NCBI GenBank assembly: GCA_039707655.1
Contig: CM077665.1
Span: 294,566,205 to 294,630,204, forward strand
DNA length: 64,000 bases
Source of the DNA: Elymus sibiricus
Taxonomy: Eukaryota; Streptophyta; Magnoliopsida; Poales; Poaceae
Reading direction: 5' to 3'
The notes below the pieces were generated by a model. It was not told where the DNA came from, made no database searches, and saw only the letters and a program-made list of their open reading frames with translations. The position numbers and the translations under genes were made by a program. This document shows positions 1 through 10,417 of the stretch, in pieces; position 1 is the first letter of the stretch, and every line of letters starts with the position of its first letter.

Positions 1-640
1 CCTTATAAGCCCTTTATGTGGCGTCGCTCAGACGCCCGACTGAGGCCTGCTTTATATTATCATCCCTTCTCGACGTCGCTTCAGACACCCGATCGGTGTA
101 TTTTACTTTTATTCTCTGATTGCTTATTCATGTTTAAACCTGCTTGCGTGCATCATGAATTTTACTTTGTGACTAACTAAGTGATCGTGAAATATTTCAG
201 TGCATGATTATCATCTGTTATATTATACCGGTTTTCATGATGTTTGCGAGTACATTCAAAGTATTCACTGGCTTGTCCCTGGCTATTGTCTTGGCCAGAT
301 TTCTTGCTTGGGGAGGAGCGCAACGACGACAGCCCGGAACCTAGGCATCGAAGATAGCAGATACGCGAAGATAGGAATTAACCAGGTCAGCTGTTCTTGT
401 GGGAAATGGAGTCCCATAGACGCTGATGATCCGCAAACCGCTTTCGCCGTCAACCACTAGAAACCTTTTGTTGTACTCATAGACCAGAATGGTGTTGTAC
501 TTCATATTTTGTATTTTGCTCGGAATTTCTGTATCAAGATTGTGTCTCATCAGCTAACATTAATCCTGGGGCTGGTGAGCACAAGGGCCATTTACTGGGA
601 AATTAATATCCTGGAAAACCGGTCCTGACAAATACAATAC
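1..640. repeat. unclassified dispersed repeat
   Basis: No protein family is recognisable. A stretch at about 236-300 (GCGAGTACATTCAAAG and GGCTTGTCCCTGGCTAT) is closely repeated at about 49437-49500 in the same orientation, so this is dispersed repeat DNA, probably the LTR or untranslated part of a retrotransposon. The short ORF at 200-460 has no matching motif and is interpreted as chance. The element is cut by the window start, so its boundaries cannot be placed. Confidence 0.5.
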
Positions 641-1860
641 TATGGATTCTCTCCCGTCTCCCGACAAGAAGGCCATCCATAACATTCATGCTTATATTGC
701 ACATTTTAAACTATCCATTTCACTTGTCTATGAACCATATAAGTTTCCAAATAGTCCATATCCGTGGACGCGGCTATTTGAATAGATCATTTACCCTTAC
801 TCAAAACAACCAACGTCCTCGTCCCATCAACAGTGCTCCCTCTTGGAACACGTATCTGCGTCCAGCCCGAAAACAGTGCCATGCCGTGTGCCACCTGGGA
901 ACACACACCATGAATCACCTGCCAGCACACGTGAACTACACCTGTCCGTGTCACTGTGAGGTAGGCTCTTATAAGCATGTAACCCAGTTCCTATGAGCCA
1001 TATCACAAAACAATCCACCATGTTCTCCAACACGGTCTCTCATCACTGTCTTGACCAAACATGTCAAGACACATAAGTCTCATCATTAGGACATGGTCAT
1101 TCCAATTCATCACCCAGCTGGATCAGACCAACTCAACTCTAAGCATAGCAAGCGTGCATGGATGAGTAGTCACAACATAGCTCAAGCAACTCCTAAGTAT
1201 GCTAGGATGGTTTAGCTATTTGGTGACAACGACAGGTCATGCAAAGGAATGGGTTCAACTATCAAGAAAGTAACAGTTGAAAAGTTATTGTCCTAATGCA
1301 GTAAAAGAGAGCAAGAGAGAGAGAGAGAGAGTGGGATTGTATCGGAATGCTCAAGGGGGTTTGCTTGCCTGACAGTTTTGAAAATAGTACTTCTGTTCAT
1401 GAGTGTGAACGATCGCAAAGTCAGAACAACGTCTACCGGAGGAGCAACACCGACAAAGAAACAAAAACAATATTCATTTGCAATATACAACCAAATGAAT
1501 GATATGTCATATCAAGGCACTGAATTGACCTAATGCAACAGTAAGCCCAGTTAATTGAAATGGAATTCAAACAAGATCAAATTCCAACTCCAAATGTTAT
1601 TTCATACATTGCCCTAATCATGAATTTTCATATTTGGTGTTGTTAACTTATTCAAACATCTATGAAAATACCATAGATAGATTCATGAGATTTTTCTGAT
1701 AATTCTTCATATATAAATTATTTTCATCTGAGTTATAGATTATTTTCTATGAATTCTAGAAGTTTTAAACAGTTTTTGAAATAGAAAAATCATTTAAGAT
1801 TTATTTCAATTCCCGAAATGAATTACTCCGTCAGCATGACCTCATGGTGTCGTCAACAGG
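641..1860. other. anonymous intergenic sequence
   Basis: No coding frame, LTR boundary or terminal repeat could be supported here. The sequence is of mixed composition and turns AT-rich from about 1500. It includes a short AG microsatellite. Probably old, degraded repeat DNA. Confidence 0.4.
1314..1331. repeat. (AG)9 microsatellite
   Basis: Nine uninterrupted AG dinucleotides inside anonymous DNA. Confidence 0.9.
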
Positions 1861-2760
1861 TCAACAGACCGTGTCCAGGTCAAACCTGACGTGTGGGTCC
1901 CACCTGTGATAGACACAGTGGCTAATTTGGGTTTAATTAGTGACGTGAGGTGCACCGTCAGTTACTGGGCATTAATTAGCTGCGTCATTAGCTCTAAACT
2001 AATCTTGCCATGTCACCACCATCGGTGTTTGGCCGCCGGTAAGCAGAAACCACTCGGAGGGCTTGAGGAATCCCTGCAAGCAATGGGAAGGCGCGTTTAA
2101 GAGCTAACACTCGCGCGTGTCTTTGGGAGGTAGCGAGAGGTTGCGGGATGGCCGGAGCTCGACATCAGCGAGCTCGTGGTGGCCGGAGCTCGAATTTGGT
2201 TGGCGGTGCTACAACTCGCTCTCGAACAGGCTTAGAGGCTGGGCGGTCTCATTGGATCAACAGGAGAGCTAGGGGCTCGACGGCTAGGTGGTGGAAGCTC
2301 GGTAGCGAGGGCCTCGATGGGCATGCTGGACGGTGGCCTCAGGTGCTCGCGGGGTGGTCGCTAGAGAAAGAACGTGAGAGGGAGAGGTGAGGGGAAATGC
2401 TCAGGGGCTCATGGCGGGTCTTATCGTGTAGACGGATGGCTCGGGGAGGCGCTCGACGACGTGAATCTACGGCAGCGGTCGATGGTGCCCGAGGTGGAAG
2501 ACGACCTCGACGGTGGCCACGTGGTCCTCCTCTGGTTGCAGTCGTCGGTGGAGAGGCGAAGCGAGGCCCAACGGACTAGATGGACACGGCGGCAAGGCGA
2601 AGGGTTTCAGTGTCCATGGCGTTCCAGGTGGAGCAACTGTGGGTGCTTCAGCCCCGGTGAGGAGAGAGCGAGGGGGTCTGCGGGGTCCAGACGGTAGCGA
2701 GATGTCTATCCCTGTCGTCGCCCTGGCCTGGTGAGGGCTAGACATGTGTGTGGCTGCGCG
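1861..2760. other. GC-rich anonymous block without supported gene
   Basis: A GC-rich block with many overlapping short ORFs on both strands (for example 2148-2390 plus, 2467-2745 minus). They are rich in Arg, Gly, Ser and Ala, overlap each other in several frames, and none shows a domain motif. This is the usual signature of GC-rich repeat DNA in grasses, not of a gene. It could be the leader of an unclassified LTR retrotransposon. Confidence 0.4.
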
Positions 2761-3394
2761 CGGCGGACGCTGTGCTTGGCCTTGCCTCTTCCAGTAGGAA
2801 GCGATTTAAGAGGAAGATGCCCCTGGTGGGCTAGGCCTCCAGGTAAGTGGGCTGTCAGGTAAGCTCTTCCTCTCTTTTCATTTCTGTTTTTCTATTTTGC
2901 TTATTCTATTTTGATGTAATAGATCTATTAAATCATTTTTTTAAATCGTGAAATAAATTCAGGAAAATATTTGAATTATTCCAGAGACCAACAAGTGATT
3001 TCAGAATTATTGGAGCATTTAAAATATTTATAGCATTTAAATGCCCCAATTATAATACAATATGAGTTAATTAAAAAATCAAGAAATGTCCTGGAAATCT
3101 GTCCATCATTTTTGCAGTGGTTTTCATCTTTTACAAAAATCATGGACTTTTCTGAAGGCCACTTTGGATTCATTGAAATTATTTTTATATTTTAACCTAC
3201 TATTTCAAAGGGGTGCTAGGGTTTGTTGAATCCCCATTTCAAATTTATTTGAAATTTAAACATGATGCATGGATATTGACTCAACTATTTACGATCAAAT
3301 ACTATGGCTGTGACAGCTCGCCACTGTTGAGCTTTTGGTGCCCGCCACTGCTAGGCATTCCTAGAGTAGGGCCTTTGCAGTTTATGATCTGCAA
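2761..3394. other. AT-rich anonymous sequence
   Basis: AT-rich stretch with no supported coding region. It directly abuts the truncated RNase H end of the Athila-like element E2 at about 3394, so a breakpoint or another element edge lies near 3315-3395. No TSD or LTR end could be fixed. Confidence 0.4.
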
Positions 3395-3530
3395 GTCAAA
3401 TTAACTCTTGAAGTAGTAATATCAATCGAATCAATGGAATCTTAGTGTCCTTCTTAGCTAGAAGATAACATAACGCACTATGATCCATGTGAATTATTAG
3501 TTTCGAATTTATAATATGGGGTCTAAATTT
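3395..3530 (-). pseudogene. E2 Athila-like pol fragment (RNase H, distal part)
   Basis: Read on the minus strand this continues the RNase H reading that stops at 9184: the codons for KFRPHIIN and MDHSAL follow the GKF codons on the far side of E1. Ty3/gypsy RNase H normally has a KFRPYL..TDHAALKYL type motif here. The bases AATTT at 3526-3530 are one copy of the E1 target-site duplication. Homology to pol ends near 3395, well before the integrase, so E2 is truncated on this side. Confidence 0.8.
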
Positions 3531-4382
3531 TGTCGGATTTCGGGCTCCGCAAAACCCAAAGAGGTTCGAACTCAGGGGCGTGTGCGAAGATCCCCACCAG
3601 CTTCGACCTCAAGCTCTCAGCTCGACAGCCTAGCCCGACGAACTCGCTCACTTGCGGGGAAGAAGATTAGCACATGACGATTTACCCAAGTTCGGGCCGC
3701 TGTGAAGCGTAAAACCCTACTCCTGCCTTTTGGTGGATTGCCTCAGGAGGAGGTTGGTGGATGAACTAGTACAGTGGTGAGTAACCTCGCGAGGGTGCTC
3801 CGGTGGTGTTTTTGTCTGTCCTGTTCTACGGAGCAGCCTATCCTCTATTTATAGTGGCCCGGGTCCTCTTCCCTTATCGCAATGGCGGGAAGGGATCCCA
3901 CAACAGCCAAATTCGAAGGGCGACAAAGAGTACACCTTATCATGACAAAAGGTGGTCTTCGCCTGCAAAGTAGCCGGTGGTGATGCAGAGGTGGGTTCAG
4001 CGATGACGTCCGTCCTGCAGAGCTCGTGGTCTTGGTCTCGTTGCACCGGAATGGAAACCTTTGGGGGGCGCCTTGGGAACATGCGCACGTCTTTGCCTCC
4101 TTTGCACCAAAGAGGAAACAGTCTCCTCTGCGCGCGCCGGTGCCCGCCTGGCCTGGCTGGCATCACCCCCGGCCTCCCGAGGCTGAGCGTTGCATAGGGA
4201 TCTCCGCCCCTCGGGAGGCGACCTGGGGAGGCCTCTTCCCTCCGAGGGTCTTGGCGCCTTCCCCCTCGCGAGGGCCTTGTCTTGAGTGAGGCCGCGCCGG
4301 GCCGTACTAGACCTTCGTATTGGGCCACGCCCTGGGCCGCAGGCAGGCAGTTCTGGGTATCCCCATTCCCAGGACGCCGGCA
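3531..4382 (-). repeat. E1 3' LTR
   Basis: Begins TGTCGGATTTCGGG and ends CCGGCA as read on plus. It is near-identical by eye to 8309-9178 and clearly related to the E6 LTR at 27440-28327. A TATTTATAG stretch near 3846-3854 reads CTATAAATA on the minus strand and is the likely LTR TATA box. Confidence 0.93.
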
Positions 4383-4397
4383 GTAGCCCCCGGGCCC
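4383..4397 (-). other. E1 polypurine tract
   Basis: GTAGCCCCCGGGCCC on plus, that is GGGCCCGGGGGCTAC on the minus (element sense) strand, lies directly against the LTR. E6 has the same tract at 28328-28342, and E4 has a related one at 20007. It is the expected plus-strand priming site for reverse transcription. Confidence 0.75.
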
Positions 4398-4626
4398 AAG
4401 GCGCGCCCGAGCCTTCTTCGGGGCAAAGCCGAAGAAGATAGCCCGAAGCACCGTGGGCCCCAATAGCCTGCGAGCCCAGCCTGTCGCATGGCAAATAACG
4501 AGGCGCGGACGCCTCCACTTCCCCATGGGCGCCTCGACAACCGCTCCAGCTGACCAGCAACTGGCACACGTCGTAGGGCCATCATTGCCCGGGATGAGGG
4601 CGGGTGCCGGTTGGCCTCCACCCGCC

Positions 4627-4633
4627 TATAAAT
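4627..4633 (+). promoter_or_regulatory. TATA box of antisense B3-like gene (E1)
   Basis: TATAAAT sits 80 bp upstream of the ATG at 4707, outside the LTR and opposite to the retrotransposon sense. E6 has TATAAAT at 28571, 82 bp before its ATG, in the same context (CTATAAATGGGC), and E3 has TATAAAG at 17518. The shared position supports a dedicated promoter. Transcription itself is inferred. Confidence 0.65.
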
Positions 4634-4706
4634 GGGCGGTGGGGATGGGACCCCCAGCCCATACCTACTTCTCACTCCCCCGCCTTCGTCCTCTGCCTCC
4701 TCGATC

Positions 4707-5510
4707 ATGACGCTAGTGAGGAGTTTTTCTGCTGCCGAGAAGGGGAAAGCCTGCCAGGAGGGGCCTGACCAACAGCCTCCGAAGAGGAGCCGGGGCTGTC
4801 CTCGCAAGTATACCGAGGCGCGACCGTACCTTCGCGAGGGCTGGTGCCTCCCTGGCGCAAGCAGAGGCGGCGGGCGCGCTGGCCGTGGCCAAGGAGGGAG
4901 ACCCGCAGTAGGTGCTCGGTTGTCGCGCCCGCGGGACCACACGGCCGATACGGGCCAGGAGTTCCTGGTGCTGGTGGAGAGGCCGGCGATCACCTGGGTG
5001 CAGCTCCCGCGCTTCTTCGTGGAGACGCTGCGGGCCGACGGACCCGCAGGTCTGTGGATGCAAGCTGATGGTTGTTGTTGTGGCGCATTGTGGGTGGAGG
5101 TCGAGGTTACCCCCTTACTCTACGCCTTCTTGAGCGGTGGGTGGCAGACCTTCACCCGCGCCCACGGCCTGGAGGGGGGGCTCACGCTCCACTTCAAGCA
5201 CGACGGCGCCGCGACGCTTTTCGTCAGGATCTTCGGGGAGGACGGCAGGCGCTTGGGGTGCTGCCCGGAGGGCGACGGCGGCGGCGACCTTGGAGGTGAG
5301 CTTGTCCTTGATGTCGGCTGTCGTGCTTCTAGCGGCAGCGACACCTCCTCCGAGGAGAGCCCGAGCGACGACAGCTATGACGCTCCACCGCGCGGGCGCG
5401 CTCGGACTTCGGGGGGTGGCCTGCCGCGACGGCGACGCTCCCCCACCCGGGAAGCGGCTACGCCGACACGCCACCATGGGCCCGTCAAGGAGGAGGAGGA
5501 CTCCGACTGA
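4707..5510 (+). CDS. B3-like domain protein on antisense strand of E1
   Basis: Intact 267-aa frame, opposite to the E1 gag sense, between the former integrase end and the 3' LTR. Residues 1-80 are basic and Gly/Arg-rich (AEKGKACQEG, KRSRGCPRKY). Residues about 84-178 resemble a plant B3 DNA-binding domain: a strand with W97VQLPRFF, then GLWMQADG, LWVEVEV, FLSGGWQTFTRAHGLEGG, LHFKHDG and TLFVRIF, which follow the usual B3 order of G-W strand, GW..F...H.L..G and F....LF.V.IF. Residues 207-267 are acidic and Ser-rich, ending EEEDSD. The start was chosen at 4707, not at the in-frame 4632, because the TATA box overlaps 4632 and the E6 copy has its ATG at the matching place. Diverged copies lie at 17750 (E3) and 28653 (E6). 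The B3 call is from motif reading alone. The function is unknown; a DNA-binding regulator of the element or host is a guess. Confidence 0.7.
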   Translation: MTLVRSFSAAEKGKACQEGPDQQPPKRSRGCPRKYTEARPYLREGWCLPGASRGGGRAGRGQGGRPAVGARLSRPRDHTADTGQEFLVLVERPAITWVQLPRFFVETLRADGPAGLWMQADGCCCGALWVEVEVTPLLYAFLSGGWQTFTRAHGLEGGLTLHFKHDGAATLFVRIFGEDGRRLGCCPEGDGGGDLGGELVLDVGCRASSGSDTSSEESPSDDSYDAPPRGRARTSGGGLPRRRRSPTREAATPTRHHGPVKEEEDSD

Positions 5511-5849
5511 GCGCTGGCGCGCCGGAGCCAGGGCCCCGGTAGTGGCAGCCCCCGAGGGGGGCTCCTTCGTATTCTTCTTCCCTTCCTTTCCCTGTAATCA
5601 AAGAATCAAGGAGGGCCCCTCTGGGCGTGTAATGAATTCTGATGCTTGCGCCCTTACTTTAGCACTCTCATCATGTATCCCGATCCCTGTGTTACTGTTA
5701 ATGTTAATTGTGACTTCCTGTTGGTCATGATTAGGGTACTTTGCTTGATGCGTCCGTGGCGGGCCATCTGCGTCATGAGGTCCGACAGTGGCACCTGGGG
5801 AGCTTGGGGGGTTCTTCTTTCCTGCAAGCGAGGCGGGTTGGGAGCCCTT
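5511..5849 (+). other. downstream region of E1 B3-like gene
   Basis: Non-coding. The part near 5628-5665 (AATGAATTCTGATGCTTGCG) matches the sequence after the truncated B3 gene in E6 at about 29158, so it is a shared trailer. It contains AT-rich possible polyadenylation signals (TGTAAT near 5593, AATGAA near 5631), placed by inspection only. Confidence 0.45.
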
Positions 5850-6151
5850 TCGGCACTCTACGTCAGCGGGGCCCAATCCCGCGCATACCTCGACCACCGT
5901 TGGGGCGTCCGGATCACCAGGACGAGACCAAGGGGCGAGGAGCTACGCGATCAGTGAGGCTCCTGAGGTGCGTTGCTCAGGAGTCCCCCTTGACGCTCAA
6001 ACGGTGCTCTACGTCAGTGGGGCCTAGTCCCGCGCATACCTCGACCGCCGTTGGGGTGTCCGGATCACCAGGACGAGACCAAGGGGCGAGGGGCTACGTG
6101 ACCAGTGAGGCTCCGGAGTCGCGTTGCTCAGGAGTCCCCCTTGACGCTCGA
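5850..6151. repeat. two-copy tandem duplication, 151-bp unit (E1)
   Basis: CTCTACGTCAG recurs at 5856 and 6007, and GAGTCCCCCTTGACGCTC at 5981 and 6132, both with a spacing of 151 bp. The two units are roughly 90% or more identical by eye. It lies in the non-coding DNA between the B3-like gene and the integrase-end remnant of E1. Confidence 0.9.
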
Positions 6152-6439
6152 GCGGCTCCCATACCTTTTTTGCCGGTTCCTGCCCCGAGAGGTGTGAGCC
6201 TCCAAAGGCTCCAAGATAGCGCGCCGGTGCGGCGGATCCCCCAAGCGAGAGTGAGGCTACACGTGCCTGCTAGCTCACTCGAGAGCGCCACGCAAGGACC
6301 AGGATGCCAAGGCCTTGGCGAGGTGTGCGCACCGTGCCCGTAGCCCCCACTCGCGGGGCGCGAGAGGGAGAGGCTGACAGGTGTTAACCCGAAGAAAGAA
6401 ACTTCAAGATAGAAAACTGCAAGGAGAAAAATCCCCGCC

Positions 6440-6735
6440 CCTTTTTCTTAAAATATGGTTGAAAAGCCTCAAGTTTCATTCCAGAAAAATGGCAAATTCG
6501 AATACAAGAAAAGCGAAGAACAGCCGCGTCCGACACCTAGGCTAGTCTTCGTCTTCCCCCAGCGCAGAGCATAGGGCATCCACCTTGCGTGGGCATAGTC
6601 ATTGGAGGACAGTGTTTGTTCGCCAGCGCGGAGCATGGAGCTTCCACTTGCACGTGGGATGGAACCCCTCTGCATCATCGGGGGGCTCCGGGTGTATACA
6701 GCCCACTCATTATTACGTGAGAGTGTCACGGCCAA
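6440..6735 (-). repeat. E1 post-integrase untranslated region
   Basis: Closely similar to 29640-29930 of E6 (shared blocks CCAGCGCGGAGCATGG, GGGGGCTCCG, TTTATTACGTGAG-type, GTGTCACGG). In E6 the next bases are the stop codon and last codons of integrase. In E1 the similarity ends exactly there and gag-side sequence follows. No protein is expected from it. Confidence 0.75.
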
Positions 6736-6766
6736 AGATAGCTGGACAAGCCCCCAGGCGCACGGC

Positions 6767-8237
6767 CTAGGTGTTCCCAACTCGGTCAAGAGCCATCCCG
6801 CCAATTTCTGCGCGGTTGCGCGCCCCTACACCCCAAACCTGAGGGCATTGTTCCCCGCGTAGCCGCGGGATTGCGCTCCCGCGGCCCAAACATGAGCACA
6901 ATGCACCCAGCGCATCGATAGGGGTGTTTTGTTGGTGAAGCCGCCTCGTGAGGTGTTGGGGCACCGGCCAGACCACGACCCAAGGAACTCGCGAGGTCCT
7001 ACCTCCTAAGGGCCGCGCCGGCGCCCCCGTTGCCGCGCGTGGCCCGCGCTGCTTGTATCCTGCTAGTCCCCCTAGGTGGTTGCTCCTGCGGCCCAGAGGG
7101 CCCGGCTGCGTTCTGCTTGTTCGCGAGGGCGGCGGCCGCGCCGCGCCCCTGTGCATCCCGGGATGCCCCCTCTCTTGCTCCAACCTGGCCCGGTGCCCCC
7201 TCGGTGGAAGCCCCCAGGCCCGACTTGGAGAGGACGTTCGGAACATCTCCCTACTCCGGGGGAATGCTGGCACCCACGGGGGGCTCGTGATCCATGGCGC
7301 CGCCCGTAGGTACGATAATGCTCGGAACATATGCTTCTGTCTAAAGGCCTTGGCCTCCTCCTGAACCGTCTCCGCGCGCCCCATGGGCAGCCTCCCTGGG
7401 TGGCAAGGCGATGCCACTCTGGACACGCGGCCCACTGACCCTCCTGCGCCGAGCCTCAGGCCGAAGCTGCTTAGCTCTGCCGCCGCCGCGAGGTTGGTCG
7501 CGCATGTCTTGACGTGGGTTGCCTCCCTGGTTATCCACCGCGCCTCCGTTATGGTTGCCCGCCTGCTCAGAATCCTGAGCCGCCTGGTCCCTGCGCCGGT
7601 TGGCGCGCTCGTGCCGGGATGACCCAGGCTATTGATGATCCACCGGGATATGAGTGCGCGCGTTGAGGCGCGCGTGGAGCGCCCCGTCAACTCCTTCGAA
7701 GGCCCCGCTGGCGGGGCCGGACGGCGCCCCGAATCCGGTCACCGGGATCCAGAGGAGAAGGAGCACGGCGTGTGGCGGGCCTTGCCCGGGCTCACCCGGG
7801 CATGGGGCAGGCACACTGTCTGCCGATGAGGTGAGCGGTACGGCAAGCGAGCCCCCGGCGCCCAGCGTCGGGGGTCAAGAAGAGTGGTGGAGAACCCAGG
7901 CCCTCCTTGCGACGGTGACCAACTCGGCGATGTGGTCGGCCCAGGCGTCGAAGCCCCCGTGCGTCAGGCGATGACGAAGCAGTTCACTCGCCATCAACAG
8001 CGTGTCTTGCACGTTGAGGTCTCCCATGTGGGTACAGGGTGATGTTGGTCCCGTGGGCGCCGCACGGCCGCCGCGCGCCTGGCCTGCATGGGCAGCGACG
8101 GCGGTGGAGACAACGCTGGTGGCCTGGTAACGACCGCCCAGCACCGAGATGCCAGGGCGTGTGTCATGGGTAGCAGCGGCGAGGTTGGTGAAGGTGGATC
8201 CGCCGGGGCCGAAGGAAGCTTGCCGGGCGTCGGCCAT
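6767..8237 (-). pseudogene. E1 gag-like region (degenerate)
   Basis: The frame at 7875-8237 starts just after the primer site with MADARQASFGPGG and gives 120 aa, which is the position and style of the N-terminus of a Tat-type gag. A second minus frame of 307 codons follows at 6767-7690, Arg/Pro/Gly-rich and without a recognisable CCHC knuckle. Whether this second frame is really translated is doubtful, since GC-rich DNA opens several frames here. No protease, RT or integrase motif is present. Taken together this is the remaining, frame-broken gag portion of a non-autonomous element. Confidence 0.5.
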
Positions 8238-8285
8238 CGAAACGACAGAGCGGAGGAGAAGCGAAGCTTGTAGAAGACTCTGACA

Positions 8286-8308
8286 CGCCCCCTACCTGGC
8301 GTGCCAAA
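8286..8308 (-). other. E1 primer-binding site region
   Basis: On the minus strand the LTR ends CCAACA and is followed by TTTGGCACGCCAGGTAGGG, a tRNA-3'-end-like start (TGGCACGCC). The primer tRNA was not identified. Its place fixes 8309-9178 as the 5' LTR. Confidence 0.65.
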
Positions 8309-9178
8309 TGTTGGATTTCGGGCTCCGCAAAACCCAAAGAGGTTCGAACTCAGGGGCGTGTGTGAAGATCCCCACCAGCTTCGACCTCAAGCTCTCAGCT
8401 CGACAGCCTAGCCCGACGAACTCACTCACTTGAGGAGAAGAAGACTAGCACACGAGGATTTACCTAGGTTCGGGCCGCTGCGAAGTGTAATACCCTACTC
8501 CTACCTTTTGGTGGATTGCCTCATGAGGAGGTTGGTGGATGAACTAGTACAGTGGTGAGTAACCTCGCGGGGGTGCTTCGGTGGTGTTTTTGTCTGTCCT
8601 GTTCTACGGAGCAGCCTATCCTCTATTTATAGTGGCCCGGGTCCTCTTCCCTTTTCGCAATGGCGGGAAGGGATCCCACAACGGCCAAATTCGAAGGGGG
8701 ACAAGGAGTACACCTTATCCCGACGAAAGGTGGTCTTCGCCTACAAAGTAGCCGGTGGTGATGGAGAGGTAGGTTCGGCGATGACGTCCGTCCTGCGGAG
8801 CTCATGATCTTGGTCTCGTTGCACCAGAGTGGAAACCTTTGGGGGGGCACCTTGGTAACCTATGCACGTCTTTGCCTCCTTTGCACCAAAGAGGAAACTG
8901 TCTCCTCTGCGCGCGTCGGTGCCTACCTGGCCTGGCTGGCGTCAACCCCGGCCTCCAGAGGCTGAGCGTTGCATAGGGATCTCTGCCCCTCGGGAGGCGA
9001 CCTGGGGAGGCCTCTTCCCTCCGAGGGTCTTGGCGCCGTCCCCCTCGCGAGCGCGGGGCTCTCGCGAGGGCCTTGTCTTGAGTGAGGCCGCGCCGGGCCG
9101 TACCAGGCCTTCGTAGTGGGCCACACCCTGGGCCGCAGGCATGCAGTTCTAGGTACCCCCATTCCCAGGACGCTGACA
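8309..9178 (-). repeat. E1 5' LTR
   Basis: 870 bp, TGTTGG to GCTGACA on plus. Nearly identical to 3531-4382, with scattered substitutions and small indels (for example GCGCGGGGCTCTCGCGAG present here near 9050 and absent from the other copy). Confidence 0.93.
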
Positions 9179-9183
9179 AATTT

Positions 9184-10368
9184 ACCACAAGCAAAAATAA
9201 TAGCAAGTAATTCTTTTTCTGTAGTAGCTAAATGCTTTTGATCTTCATCCAAACTCCTCTTGGCATAAAATATAACACTAAATTTTTGTCATCACGCGGT
9301 CCGAAGACACATCGAATAGCATAATTGTTAGCATCACACGTGATTTCGAAGGTTTCATCCATTTCGGATGTTGGATGATCGGGGTTGTAATCAAAGCATC
9401 TCTTAGTCTCTCGTAGGCCTGCGCACAGCTCTTGTCAAAAGAATAAGTCATATCTTTCTTAAAAATGTCAAGCAGTGGTTCTGATAATTTAGAGAAGTCG
9501 TTTATGAATGTTCTATAGAAACTAGCATGACCGATGAAAGTTTGCATGCCTCTTACATCTTGAGGGTAAGGTAAGTTTTCTATTACCTATATTCTTGCTT
9601 GACCTATCTCGATGCTTTTACCTGAAACTCTATGTACAACACTACTCCTTCGGTTAACATGAGGTGGCTCTTTTCACAATTCTAGAAAAAACGTGTTTCT
9701 ACACAACTCTGCAAAACTTTAGTGAGATTATAGAGGTAGTTGACAAAAGAAATGCCTTGGACTGAAAAATTATCCATAAATACTTCGAATTTTTTTCCAC
9801 AAAGTTAGGGAAATTTTTGAAAATGCACTTCTGAAAAGAGGGTGCCCCATTACATAAGCCAAAGGGCATCCTAAAATATGCATAAGTATTGGAAGTACAA
9901 GTGAAGGTCGTTTCCTCTTGGTCTTCAGGTCGGATAGGTATTTGCGAAAATCCGCGATATCCATTGAGATAACAAAAATAAGAGTTGTTTTCCAACCTCT
10001 CTAATATCCCACTTATGAATGGTAGTGGGTAGTAATCCTTCTGAGTCCATTTATTTAAATTCCTGAAATCAACATACATTCCATATCCAATCATAGCCCT
10101 AGTTGGGACTAGGTTATTATTCTCATTAGTTACTAAGAATACTCCTCCCTATTTAGGAATGCAGTGAACCGGACTTACCCACTTTCATGAAGATGCATTA
10201 CCTCTTTCCTTACCACATTCTTACAGGGAGGATGTATTCTTTATTATCTTTCAATCACTGGTTTAGCTCCTTCTTCAATGGGCATAACATGAGAATAAAT
10301 AGAAGGATTTATTCCCTTCACGTCTTTCATCGAAGAGCCCAAAGCCTTTCGGTGCTTAGATAGTACTG

Positions 10369-10417
<49 letters not shown>

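Larger units (their letters stand above)
3531..9178 (-). mobile_element. E1: complete pol-less Tat-like LTR retrotransposon
   Basis: Two LTRs (3531-4382 and 8309-9178) flank 3.9 kb of internal DNA, and identical AATTT duplications lie at 3526-3530 and 9179-9183. Orientation is minus: the primer site lies next to the upper LTR, the LTR TATA reads on the minus strand near 3850, and a purine tract (GGGCCCGGGGGCTAC on minus) abuts the lower LTR. Internal order in the element's own sense: primer site, gag-like region, post-integrase region, antisense B3-like gene, polypurine tract. Protease, RT, RNase H and integrase are absent, so it would need enzymes from a relative such as E6. The host is the RNase H region of E2. 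Confidence 0.92.

Noticed and set aside
1891..2745. Overlapping ORFs on both strands in a GC-rich block
   Set aside because: Several frames are open at once, composition is Arg/Gly/Ser-rich and no motif is recognisable; GC content explains them.
3849..4993. Long minus-strand ORFs (up to 228 codons) across the E1 LTR and antisense gene start
   Set aside because: They cross LTR boundaries and purine tract and overlap the better supported plus frame.
5115..5477. Minus-strand ORF opposite the B3-like gene
   Set aside because: Shadow frame of the GC-rich plus gene, with no motif.
4707..5510. B3-like gene as an ordinary host gene
   Set aside because: Three copies occupy the same place in three retrotransposons, between LTR and integrase, so it belongs to the elements.
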